Translations under genes and position numbers: made by a program
Notes under the pieces: model-generated
Told to the model about the DNA's origin: nothing
Database searches by the model: none
The model's input: only the letters and a program-made list of their open reading frames with translations
DNA from: Brevundimonas vancanneytii
Lineage (GTDB): Bacteria > Pseudomonadota > Alphaproteobacteria > Caulobacterales > Caulobacteraceae
NCBI GenBank assembly: GCA_945874855.1
Contig: CAMCIP010000070.1
Coordinates: 1 to 10,366 of the forward strand
DNA length: 10,366 nucleotides
Reading direction: 5' to 3'
In this document: positions 1 to 6,229 of the stretch, one piece after another
How the letters are laid out: the number at the start of each line of letters is the position of its first letter
How positions within the stretch are numbered: the stretch's first letter is position 1

Positions 1-1151
1 TCCTCGAACGCCCGCATCTGGAAGGAGGCCCGCACCAGCACCGCCATATCCTTGTAGGCCATGCCCGCGCGGCGGGCGGTCTCGATCTCGTCAGCGATCA
101 GCCTGGCCTCGGACTCCCCGTCCCAGACCCCGCGCACCCGCACCTTGTCGCCGGTCTCGTCCTCGGTCCAAAGCGTCTTGCCCAGCCGGTCGCGGTTGGC
201 CGCGATGAGGCCGGAGGCCGCGCCGAGGATGTGCCGGGTCGAGCGATAGTTCCGCTCCAGCTTGACGATCTTCGCGCCCGGGAAATCCCGCTCGAAGCGC
301 AGGATGTTGTCCACCTCAGCCCCGCGCCAGCCATAGATCGACTGGTCGTCGTCGCCGACGCAGCAGACGTTGCCGGTCGAGGAGGTCAGCAGCCGCAGCC
401 ACAGATATTGGGCGACGTTGGTGTCCTGGTATTCGTCGACCAGGATGTAGCGGAAGCGACGCCGGAATTCCTCAGCCACGTCCGCATGCTGTGACAGGAT
501 GGTGAGGTTGTGAAGCAGAAGGTCACCGAAGTCGCAGGCGTTCAACGCCCGCAGACGCGCCTGATAGAGGCCGTACAGGGTCTTGCCCTTGCCGGCGGCG
601 AAATCCTCGCCCGGTGGCAGCTTTTCGGGTGTCCAGCCCCGGTTCTTCCAGCCGTCGACGACGCCGGCGAAGCTGCGGGGCGTCCAGCGTTTGGTGTCGA
701 CGCTCTCGGCGTCCATCACCTGTTTGATCAGCCGCTCCTGATCGTCGGTATCCAGGATGGTGAAGGTCGACTTCAGCCCGACCAACTCGGCATGCCGTCG
801 CAGGATCTGGGCGGCGATGGCGTGGAAGGTGCCCAGCCAGCGCAGCCCTTCGGCCGACGGCCCGATCAGATGGGTGATGCGTTCCCGCATTTCCCGGGCC
901 GCCTTGTTGGTGAAGGTGACGGCCAGAAGCTCCCACGGCCGCGCCCGGCCCGTGGCCAGGATGTGGGCCAGCCGCGTGGTCAGGACCCGCGTCTTGCCCG
1001 TGCCCGCCCCGGCCAGCACCAGCACGGGCCCCTCGGTCGTCTCAACCGCCAGCCGCTGCTCGGGATTCAGTCCGGCCAGATAGTCGGGGGTCGCCCCGGC
1101 CGGCGGATGGGCGCGGGCCAGGTCGGAGATGCGGGGGGCTGAATCGGTCAT
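1..1151 (-). CDS. uvrD: UvrD/PcrA-type superfamily 1 ATP-dependent DNA helicase, N-terminal part (cut by window edge)
   Basis: The 383 visible residues are the front half of a 3'-5' superfamily 1A helicase that unwinds DNA in nucleotide excision and mismatch repair and strips proteins from DNA. Helicase motifs appear in the expected order: Q-motif LNPEQR (residues 28-33), Walker A AGAGTGKT (47-54), motif Ia TFTNKAAREMRERI (79-92), TFHA (108-111), motif II VDEYQDTN (238-245), motif III DDDQSIYGWRGA (267-278) and motif IV LERNYRS (298-304). Family members run to about 700-800 residues, so roughly half lies beyond position 1. The ATG at 1149-1151 is preceded by CGGAG four bases upstream and gives a typical N-terminus. 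About 20 residues before the Q-motif are family-variable. It lies 71 nt downstream of the SIMPL gene on the same strand. UvrD versus PcrA cannot be settled without the C-terminus; Rep is less likely. Confidence 0.95.
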   Translation of the reverse strand, partial: MTDSAPRISDLARAHPPAGATPDYLAGLNPEQRLAVETTEGPVLVLAGAGTGKTRVLTTRLAHILATGRARPWELLAVTFTNKAAREMRERITHLIGPSAEGLRWLGTFHAIAAQILRRHAELVGLKSTFTILDTDDQERLIKQVMDAESVDTKRWTPRSFAGVVDGWKNRGWTPEKLPPGEDFAAGKGKTLYGLYQARLRALNACDFGDLLLHNLTILSQHADVAEEFRRRFRYILVDEYQDTNVAQYLWLRLLTSSTGNVCCVGDDDQSIYGWRGAEVDNILRFERDFPGAKIVKLERNYRSTRHILGAASGLIAANRDRLGKTLWTEDETGDKVRVRGVWDGESEARLIADEIETARRAGMAYKDMAVLVRASFQMRAFE

Positions 1152-1162
1152 GGAACTCCGGG

Positions 1163-1191
1163 AACATAAGGAGACCGGCCTTCCTTGTCAG
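1163..1191 (-). promoter_or_regulatory. Candidate promoter in front of uvrD
   Basis: Read on the minus strand, CTGACA (1191-1186) is followed after 17 bases by TATGTT (1168-1163), a fair match to a -35/-10 pair. The predicted transcription start would lie only about 5 nt before the ATG, inside or after the CGGAG ribosome-binding sequence. Either the gene is then almost leaderless, or the match is fortuitous and uvrD is read from further upstream. Confidence 0.35.
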
Positions 1192-1222
1192 CCGAGCCGT
1201 CAGCGTCCCGGAAGACGGGGCC

Positions 1223-1936
1223 TCAGTTCAGGCGATAGCTGACCGTCGTCACCACGCGGACCTTCTTGTCCACCGACTGGGTCTCGTCGCCGATCTCGTC
1301 GCGGGCCAGGATCTGGAACGAGCCCTGGGTGGCCTCACGGATGGGCCCCAGCCGTGCGCCGGAGTCCTTGGCGAACTGCTCGGCCCCGGTGCGGGCCGCC
1401 GCGGTCGCCTCGGCGATCATGGCGGGGCGGACGTCGTTCAGCTTGGTGAAGACATAGGTCGGGCCGTTGAAGTCCTGGATCACCACGCCCTGACGAACGA
1501 GGTCGTTCAGCGCGCGCGTGGTGGCCTGTACGCGGTCGACGTCGGTGGTCCGGACGATGACCGTCTGGGCGAGGATGAAGCGGGGCCCGGTCTGGCTGCC
1601 GTACTCTCGCGAGCGGGTGTCCGCCACCTCCAGCCGGCCAAGGCTGATCGCCTCGGCGGCATAGCCCTGGGCCGTGAGAAAGCGCCGTACGGTGGCCAGA
1701 TCGGCGTCGATCGTGCCCTGTACCTCCGACAGCACCTCGCCCGAGGCCGTGAACCGGATCGGCAGCACGGCCAGATCGGCCTTGACGTCGCGCTCGGCCA
1801 GGCCGCGCACGCTGACGAAGCGGTCGCCCACCCGGGCATTGACGATGCCGTTGCCTACCAGGGCCCCGGCCCCGACCAGCCCCAGTGCCATGGCGGCCGC
1901 GATGACGAGGGCGGGGATCAGACGATTGTCGCTCAT
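1223..1936 (-). CDS. SIMPL-domain (DUF541) protein, membrane-anchored periplasmic
   Basis: This 237-residue protein has a single N-terminal hydrophobic segment (about residues 8-30, rich in Ala, Leu, Gly and Val), then a periplasmic-type domain opening with VSVRGLAERDVKADLA (41-56). That is the usual entry of the SIMPL/DUF541 fold, also seen in E. coli YggE, which is linked to oxidative stress. The rest alternates short strands and helices without catalytic motifs, as expected. The biochemical role of the family is not settled, so only an envelope-associated, possibly stress-related role is suggested. The ATG at 1934-1936 has GGAG seven bases upstream (1944-1947). A longer reading from 2080 would add 48 residues that overlap the neighbouring RHH gene and spoil the signal anchor. 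It follows the RHH gene by 52 nt on the same strand. Confidence 0.85.
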   Translation of the reverse strand: MSDNRLIPALVIAAAMALGLVGAGALVGNGIVNARVGDRFVSVRGLAERDVKADLAVLPIRFTASGEVLSEVQGTIDADLATVRRFLTAQGYAAEAISLGRLEVADTRSREYGSQTGPRFILAQTVIVRTTDVDRVQATTRALNDLVRQGVVIQDFNGPTYVFTKLNDVRPAMIAEATAAARTGAEQFAKDSGARLGPIREATQGSFQILARDEIGDETQSVDKKVRVVTTVSYRLN

Positions 1937-1988
1937 GGCCGGGCTCCAAACCTTGGTTCGGCGAGCAAGCGCCGGAATTCGCGCCCCG

Positions 1989-2213
1989 TCAATCGTCGGC
2001 GAAGCTGCGATCGCCCGATGCCCAGGCCAGGGCCAGCAATCGGCATGCCGAGGCGAGCGGCGTGCGTCCGCGCCGCTCATCGATCCGCTTCATCAGCCCG
2101 GCGCGTGACAGCGTCAGATGCGCCGCCACGGAGTCCAGAACGACCCAGAATTCGGCCTCCAGCGCCACCGAAGTGGCGTGGCCGGACAGCAGGATCGAGC
2201 GCTTCTGCAGCAT
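1989..2213 (-). CDS. Small ribbon-helix-helix (RHH_4-type) predicted DNA-binding protein
   Basis: This 74-residue protein matches the pattern of the short RHH_4-type proteins common in alphaproteobacteria. A basic start MLQKRS leads to the strand segment SILLSGHATSVALE (6-19), then an amphipathic helix FWVVLDSVAAH (22-32) and a second helix SRAGLMKRIDERR (36-48), closing with PLASACRLLALAW. RHH proteins bind operators as dimers through the N-terminal strand; the target here is unknown and could be self-regulation. ATG 2211-2213 is chosen because the family starts at this point. A longer frame to 2330 would run into the divergent permease region and has a non-coding-like extension. No Shine-Dalgarno sequence precedes the ATG, but a promoter-like element ends 8 bases upstream, so the mRNA may be leaderless. 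Confidence 0.8.
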   Translation of the reverse strand: MLQKRSILLSGHATSVALEAEFWVVLDSVAAHLTLSRAGLMKRIDERRGRTPLASACRLLALAWASGDRSFADD

Positions 2214-2221
2214 GGGCCGCA

Positions 2222-2249
2222 GGTTAGGCCGCTCCGCCGCCGGCGTCAG
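2222..2249 (-). promoter_or_regulatory. Candidate promoter for the RHH gene, implying a leaderless mRNA
   Basis: On the minus strand CTGACGC (2249-2243) is followed after 14 bases by CCTAACC (2228-2222). This resembles the Caulobacter housekeeping pattern TTGACGS, N10-14, GCTANAWC. Transcription would begin about 7 nt downstream, at or just before the ATG at 2213. That agrees with the absence of a Shine-Dalgarno sequence. Visual match only. Confidence 0.4.
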
Positions 2250-2338
2250 TCGCGAAGTTCGGTCGTCATGTACGTGGCATGGGCGACTTGCCGCCATTTC
2301 GCACTTGCCGCCGCACCGCGAGCCGGTCACTCAGGCGC

Positions 2339-3277
2339 GTGACCCCGTCCCCCGAACCCTCCATCCTGCCGCCCCCGCGCAGGATCAGCCGTGCGACCCT
2401 GATCGCCGTCGCTGCCGTGCTGCTGTGCGCCCTGATCTGGGGCACGACCTGGTACGGCATCACCTGGCAGCTGGGCGTGGTCGACCCGATCGTGTCGGTC
2501 ACCTGGCGCTTCGGCCTGGCGGCCCTGGCCCTGTTCGCCGGCATCGCCGTTGCGCGCCGCCAGCTGTCCCTGACCCGGCCCCAGCATCTGGAGGCGATGG
2601 GGCAGGGAGCCTTCACCTTCGCGGTCTCCTATGCCTTCACCTATTCGTCCGAACAGCATGTGCCTTCAGCCATAGTTGCGGTGATCTTCGCAGCCCTGGC
2701 CTTCCTCAACCTGACCCTGTTCAGGCTGGTCCATGGCCAGAAGGCCCACCGGCTCGCCTGGGCCGGAGCCGTACTGGGGGTCGTCGGTGTGGCGGTCCTG
2801 TCAGGGTCGGAGTTGATCAGCGCCCGTCTGGGGCCCGCGGCGGGCCTGGGCATCGGTCTGGCAGCCCTGGCGGTGACCAGCGCAGCGATCGGCAATCTGT
2901 TTGCCTGGCGCGCCCAGCGGGCGGGTGCCCCCATCCTGGCCTCGACAGCCTGGGCCATGGCCTATGGCACGGTCATGCTGGCGCTTTATGGCGTGGTGAC
3001 CGGTGCCGAGTTCCGCATCGACCCTTCACCCGGCTATCTGATCTCGCTGGTCTATCTGGCCCTGCTGGGATCGGTGGTGGCCTTTGTGGTCTATTTCTGG
3101 CTCGCCCGGACGCGTGGCTATGCCCTGGCCAGCTATATCTCGGCCCTGACCCCGCCGATCGCCATGGGCGTGTCGGCCCTGTTCGAGGGCGCACGGTTCG
3201 GCATCCTCGCCCTGGTCGGGCTGATCGTCGTCCTGGCCGGGCAAGGCCTGATCATCCGGGCGCAGAAGGCGAAGTGA
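2339..3277 (+). CDS. EamA/DMT-superfamily inner-membrane permease
   Basis: The product is a 312-residue, highly hydrophobic protein with about ten transmembrane segments in two EamA halves. The first half starts with LIAVAAVLLCALIWGTTWYG (21-40), carrying the W-G-T/S signature of the family. The second half starts near residue 169 and includes SLVYLALLGSVVAFVVYFW and YISALTPPIAMGVSALFEG, the usual second-repeat signature. DMT permeases export small metabolites such as amino acids, purines or drugs, and the substrate cannot be read from sequence. I place the start at GTG 2339. The in-frame ATG at 2279 would add 20 codons with TTG, CCA, TTT, ACT, TCA and AGG, unlike the G/C-ending codons that follow, and no ribosome-binding site precedes it. 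A weak AGG precedes the GTG. It is divergent from the RHH gene and ends 4 nt from a convergent small gene. Confidence 0.85.
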   Translation: MTPSPEPSILPPPRRISRATLIAVAAVLLCALIWGTTWYGITWQLGVVDPIVSVTWRFGLAALALFAGIAVARRQLSLTRPQHLEAMGQGAFTFAVSYAFTYSSEQHVPSAIVAVIFAALAFLNLTLFRLVHGQKAHRLAWAGAVLGVVGVAVLSGSELISARLGPAAGLGIGLAALAVTSAAIGNLFAWRAQRAGAPILASTAWAMAYGTVMLALYGVVTGAEFRIDPSPGYLISLVYLALLGSVVAFVVYFWLARTRGYALASYISALTPPIAMGVSALFEGARFGILALVGLIVVLAGQGLIIRAQKAK

Positions 3278-3281
3278 ACCT

Positions 3282-3458
3282 CTAGCCGAACCAGCCGCGC
3301 TTCTTGCCGGGCCGGGGGGCATCTCCCGTCGCTTCGGAACGGAGCTTGGCTGCGGCCTCCCGAAGGCGCTGCGCCTCCAGGAACTTCTTCTTGCGCAGCA
3401 CGGCCATCAGCGGGATCAGGCCATGGGTGATGCGGCGGTCGCGCGGATCAATCGCCAT
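3282..3458 (-). CDS. Small basic protein of unknown function (58 residues), overlapping the DUF4169 gene
   Basis: I do not recognise a named family. The 58-residue product opens with MAIDPRDRRITHGLIPLMAV, continues with a strongly basic helix-prone stretch (KKK at 23-25, then EAQRLREAAAKLRSEA) and ends KKRGWFG. The short hydrophobic part HGLIPLMAVL is too brief for a confident membrane segment. Its ATG lies inside the last codons of the upstream DUF4169 gene, giving an 11-nt overlap (3448-3458). GGAG sits seven bases before the start (3466-3469), so translational coupling is likely. A much longer reading from 3608 would be an Arg-rich out-of-frame shadow of DUF4169 and is not credible. The stop is 4 nt from the convergent permease stop. 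A regulatory or nucleic-acid-binding role is possible but unsupported. Confidence 0.7.
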   Translation of the reverse strand: MAIDPRDRRITHGLIPLMAVLRKKKFLEAQRLREAAAKLRSEATGDAPRPGKKRGWFG

Positions 3459-3648
3459 CGCCGGTCTCCGCAAGGGGGTCGCGCTTGTGACCGTCCAATG
3501 CGCGCGCCTGCGCCAGCCGCTCGAGCGACGCCTGCTGCGTCGCAGCCTTGCTGCGGCCGTGGACCGCGCGGTTGGCAGCGGCGGCGACCTTCGCGGCCGC
3601 CTTGTCACGGGCTTTGCGCGCCCTGTTCAGGTTCACGATCTCGGCCAT
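3448..3648 (-). CDS. DUF4169-family small protein
   Basis: This 66-residue protein starts MAEIVNLNRARKARDKAAAK, a recognisable opening of the alphaproteobacterial DUF4169 family. It continues with an Ala/Arg/Lys-rich helix and has ARALDGHKRD (49-58) near the C-terminus, also typical. The protein is highly charged and probably one long helix or coiled coil; its function is unknown. ATG 3646-3648 fits the family start, while an upstream ATG at 3684 would add a non-family extension. A weak AGG lies about nine bases upstream. In other alphaproteobacteria the family is, from memory, often next to fumC and an RHH gene. Here fumC lies about 500 bp upstream on the same strand, with yccF inserted in the opposite direction. 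Confidence 0.8.
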   Translation of the reverse strand: MAEIVNLNRARKARDKAAAKVAAAANRAVHGRSKAATQQASLERLAQARALDGHKRDPLAETGDGD

Positions 3649-3752
3649 GCGGCGAAACCTAGACCAAAGTGTCGCGGAATTCACTGCAACCCCGCTCGGC
3701 GCACGGGTATTTGAAGGGGCCGGGGCGTTGGGTCCCGTACGAGGAGACCGCC

Positions 3753-4145
3753 TTGATCGCCCTGATCCTGAACGTGCTTTGGCTGATATTCGGCGGCTTC
3801 ATCTCCGGCCTGGCCTGGCTTTTTGGCGGATTTATCCTCGCCCTGACAATCGTCGGCCTGCCTTGGGCCTTCGCCGCGTGGCGCATCGCCGCCTACACCT
3901 TCTGGCCGTTCGGGCGCGAAGTGGTCTGGCGTGAGGACGATAGCGCCGACCTGGGCCGCGGGCCGGTCGGCACGGTGATGAACGTGATCTGGTTCGTCTT
4001 CGCCGGCTGGTACATCGCCCTCAGCCACCTGATCGCGGCCTTCTTCGAGGCCATCACCATCATCGGCATCCCCTTCGCCCTGAAGGACCTCGAACTGGCC
4101 AAACTGGCGCTGGCGCCGGTGGGGCGGACGATCCGGGAGAAGTGA
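3753..4145 (+). CDS. yccF: YccF-family inner-membrane protein (TTG start)
   Basis: This 130-residue membrane protein has the two-repeat layout of the YccF family. The N-terminus IALILNVLWLIFGGFISGLA aligns with the MRTVLNILNFVLGGF opening of E. coli YccF. WPFGREV (51-57), VMNVIWFVFAGWYIAL (75-90) and ITIIGIPFALKDLELAKLAL (101-120) match the conserved second half, including IGIP. Three to four membrane segments are expected. Function is unknown; E. coli YccF is a membrane protein of about 148 residues. The start is TTG 3753-3755, preceded at six bases by a strong GAGGAG (3741-3746). A longer reading from ATG 3669 would add 28 hydrophilic residues not seen in the family. It converges on fumC with no bases between the two stop codons. 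Confidence 0.85.
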   Translation: MIALILNVLWLIFGGFISGLAWLFGGFILALTIVGLPWAFAAWRIAAYTFWPFGREVVWREDDSADLGRGPVGTVMNVIWFVFAGWYIALSHLIAAFFEAITIIGIPFALKDLELAKLALAPVGRTIREK

Positions 4146-4172
4146 TCAGCCGGGGCTGATCATCTTCTCCGG
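4133..4172. terminator. Hairpin at the yccF/fumC convergent stops, probable bidirectional terminator
   Basis: The core is a perfect inverted repeat, TGATCAGCC (4143-4151) and GGCTGATCA (4154-4162), separated by 2 nt. The outer arms CCGGGAGAAG (4133-4142) and TCTTCTCCGG (4163-4172) pair as well, with one bulge on each side, giving about 18 pairs. The hexamer TGATCA at 4143-4148 holds the stop of yccF (TGA, plus strand) and the stop of fumC (TGA, minus strand). The tract that follows on each strand is pyrimidine-rich (CTTCTCC) but not a true U-run, so termination is inferred from position and symmetry. Confidence 0.55.
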
Positions 4173-5537
4173 CCGCACCGCCGCGTCGAACTCCGCGTCG
4201 GTCAGGTAGCCGCCGCCGACAGCCTCCTCGCGCAGCGTGGTGCCGTTCTTGTGCGCCGTCTTGGCGATCTTCGCGCACGCGTCGTAGCCCAGCCGCCCGT
4301 TCAGGGCGGTGACCAGCATCAGGGAGTTGTTCAGGCCGCGGGCGATGTTGTCGACGCGTGGCTCGATGCCGACGACGCAGTTGTCGGTGAAGCTGACCGC
4401 CGCATCGGCCATCAGACGGACCGACTGCAGGAAGTTGTAGGCCATCACGGGGTTGAAGACGTTCAGCTCGAAATGCCCCTGCGAGCCGGCGAAGGTGATC
4501 GCCGCGTGGTTGCCGAACACCTGGACGCAGACCTGGGTCAGGGCTTCGCACTGGGTCGGATTGACCTTGCCCGGCATGATGGAACTGCCCGGCTCATTTT
4601 CCGGCAAGGCCAGTTCGCCCAGGCCGGAACGGGGGCCGGAGCCGAGGAAGCGGATGTCGTTGGCGATCTTGAAGAGGCTGGCGGCGACCGTGTTGATGGC
4701 CCCGTGGCTCATGACCATGGCGTCGTGGGCGGCCAGGGCCTCGAACTTGTTCGGCGCGGTGGTGAATTTCAGGCCGGTGATCTGGGCGATCTTGTCGGCG
4801 ACGCCCTCGGCGAATCCGACCGGCGCGTTCAGGCCGGTGCCGACGGCGGTGCCGCCCTGGGCCAGCTGCATCAGGTCGGGCAGGGTACTCTCGATCCGCT
4901 CGATGCCCTTGGCGACCTGCTGGACATAGCCCGAGAACTCCTGGCCCAGCGTCAGGGGGGTGGCGTCCTGGGTGTGGGTGCGGCCGATCTTGATGATGTC
5001 CTTCCACGCCTGGGCCTTGTCGTTCAGGGCGTTGTGGAGCGTCTGCAGCGCGGGCAGCAGGCGGTGAACCACCTCCTCGGCGCAGGCGACGTGCATGGCC
5101 GTGGGATAGGTGTCGTTGGACGACTGACTCATGTTGACGTGGTCGTTGGGATGGACCGGCTTTTTCGAGCCCATCTCGCCGCCCAGCATCTCGATGGCGC
5201 GGTTGGAGATCACCTCATTGGCGTTCATGTTCGACTGTGTGCCCGAGCCTGTCTGCCAGACCACCAGGGGGAAGTGATCGTCCAGCTTGCCCTCGATGAC
5301 CTCGTCGGCCGCCTTGACGATGGCGGCACCGAGGGTCGGGTTGAGCCGGCCCAGCGCCATATTGGTCTCGGCGGCCGCGCGCTTGACGATGCCCAGCGCC
5401 CGCACGATCGGCAGGGGCTGCTTTTCCCAGCCGATCTTGAAGTTGCCCAGCGAACGCTGCGCCTGCGCCCCCCAGTAGCGGTCGCCGGCGACCTCGATGG
5501 GGCCGAAGGTGTCGGTTTCAGTGCGGGGCTCGGTCAT
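4146..5537 (-). CDS. fumC: Class II fumarate hydratase (fumarase C)
   Basis: FumC converts fumarate and water to L-malate in the TCA cycle; the class II enzyme is a cytosolic, iron-independent homotetramer. The 463-residue product has the standard length and carries all superfamily signatures. These are TGSGTQSNMNANE (96-108), SSNDTYPTAMH (139-149), the catalytic-base region GRTHTQDATP (185-194, with H188), and the flexible-loop signature GSSIMPGKVNP (317-327) with catalytic S318. H188 and S318 have the same numbering as in E. coli FumC. NKFEALAAHDA (263-273) and the fumarate-binding N-terminal half support FumC over aspartase or argininosuccinate lyase. The ATG at 5535-5537 gives the usual N-terminus with YWGAQAQRS at 21-29. 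The ribosome-binding sequence is weak (GAAGAG). It is divergent from the cyclophilin gene and convergent with yccF. Confidence 0.97.
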   Translation of the reverse strand: MTEPRTETDTFGPIEVAGDRYWGAQAQRSLGNFKIGWEKQPLPIVRALGIVKRAAAETNMALGRLNPTLGAAIVKAADEVIEGKLDDHFPLVVWQTGSGTQSNMNANEVISNRAIEMLGGEMGSKKPVHPNDHVNMSQSSNDTYPTAMHVACAEEVVHRLLPALQTLHNALNDKAQAWKDIIKIGRTHTQDATPLTLGQEFSGYVQQVAKGIERIESTLPDLMQLAQGGTAVGTGLNAPVGFAEGVADKIAQITGLKFTTAPNKFEALAAHDAMVMSHGAINTVAASLFKIANDIRFLGSGPRSGLGELALPENEPGSSIMPGKVNPTQCEALTQVCVQVFGNHAAITFAGSQGHFELNVFNPVMAYNFLQSVRLMADAAVSFTDNCVVGIEPRVDNIARGLNNSLMLVTALNGRLGYDACAKIAKTAHKNGTTLREEAVGGGYLTDAEFDAAVRPEKMISPG

Positions 5538-5579
5538 GGCGCGGCGGGCTCTTCAGGCGTGACGGGAAGGTGGGCGGGG

Positions 5580-5606
5580 GTGTAGCACGGAGGCATGACC
5601 GGACAA
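5580..5606 (-). promoter_or_regulatory. Candidate housekeeping promoter for fumC
   Basis: On the minus strand TTGTCCG (5606-5600) is followed after 13 bases by GCTACAC and then C (5586-5579). This is a good match to the Caulobacter sigma-73 pattern TTGACGS, N10-14, GCTANAWC. It would give an mRNA leader of about 35 nt before the ATG at 5537. It lies in the 83-nt gap shared with the divergent cyclophilin gene. Confidence 0.5.
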
Positions 5607-5620
5607 GGCGGAGGGTGACC

Positions 5621-6229
5621 ATGCGGAGCTTGATCCTGGGACTGGCCGCGGCCATCGCCGTTGCGCCGGCCGCCCGCGGGCAGGAACCGGGCCACGACGT
5701 CCTCCTGGACACAGAGGCGGGCGCGATCATCCTCGATCTCGACTATGGCCGCGCGCCGGTGACCGCCTGCAACTTCGTCCGCTATGTCCAGCAGGGCGAC
5801 TATGCCCGGGGCACGTTTTTCCGCACCGTCGTGGCGGCGACCAATGCCAATCCCAATCCAATCGACGTGATCCAGGCGGCGACGCCGCGGGGGTCGGACG
5901 ACGCCCTGCGGCCGCCAATCCCGCTGGAGCGGACGTCTGTCACCGGCTTGCGACATGTGGCCGGGGCGGTGTCGATGGCGCGCGACGGGCCCGACACGGC
6001 GACGTCCAGCTTCTTCATCGTGACACAGGACGCCCCGTCGCTGGACTTCGGCGGGGGTCGCAATCCGGACGGACAGGGCTTCGCCGTCTTCGGCCATGTC
6101 GTCGTCGGGCTGGACGTGGCGCGGGCCATCCAGATGCGGCCGACGGACGGCCAGGAACAGCTGACGCCCCCGGTGTTGATCAGTGCCGCCGTCATGCTGA
6201 CGCCGCCGCCCGCGGTCTGCGGCGCTTGA
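5621..6229 (+). CDS. Exported cyclophilin-type peptidyl-prolyl isomerase, divergent
   Basis: This 202-residue protein begins with a signal peptide (MRSLILGLAAAIAVAPAARG, cleavage near residue 20-21), so it probably acts in the periplasm on folding of exported proteins. Cyclophilin landmarks follow in order: FVRYVQQGDYARGTFFRTV (52-70, equivalent of FHRVI with R68), VIQ (Q85), AGAVSMAR (114-121), ATSSFFIVTQD (127-137) and FAVFGHVVVGLDV (154-166). Two positions are unusual. The usual SQFFI glutamine is serine (S130), and IQGGD is replaced by IQAAT, so isomerase activity may be weak. The ATG at 5621 has GGAGGG five bases upstream (5610-5615). An upstream in-frame ATG at 5570 would bury the signal peptide behind Arg-rich residues. 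Its last bases overlap the next gene by 4 nt, suggesting a two-gene operon. Confidence 0.88.
   Translation: MRSLILGLAAAIAVAPAARGQEPGHDVLLDTEAGAIILDLDYGRAPVTACNFVRYVQQGDYARGTFFRTVVAATNANPNPIDVIQAATPRGSDDALRPPIPLERTSVTGLRHVAGAVSMARDGPDTATSSFFIVTQDAPSLDFGGGRNPDGQGFAVFGHVVVGLDVARAIQMRPTDGQEQLTPPVLISAAVMLTPPPAVCGA

Noticed and set aside
510..1142. 210-codon plus-strand frame opposite uvrD
   Set aside because: It is antisense to helicase motifs Ia to II and shows no protein features.
1957..1977. Small bulged hairpin TTCGGCG / CGCCGGAA between the RHH and SIMPL genes
   Set aside because: It is short and bulged with no U-run, so I could not support a terminator or attenuator.
2062..3285. 407-codon plus-strand frame across the RHH gene and the permease
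   Set aside because: It is a frame shadow: the permease frame gives a ten-helix EamA protein, while this frame is Pro/Arg/Gly-rich.
4251..5585. 444-codon open frame on the plus strand opposite fumC
   Set aside because: It is a mirror of a high-GC gene: fumC on the other strand has complete fumarase signatures, and this translation is Gly/Val/Asp/Leu-rich with no recognisable domain.
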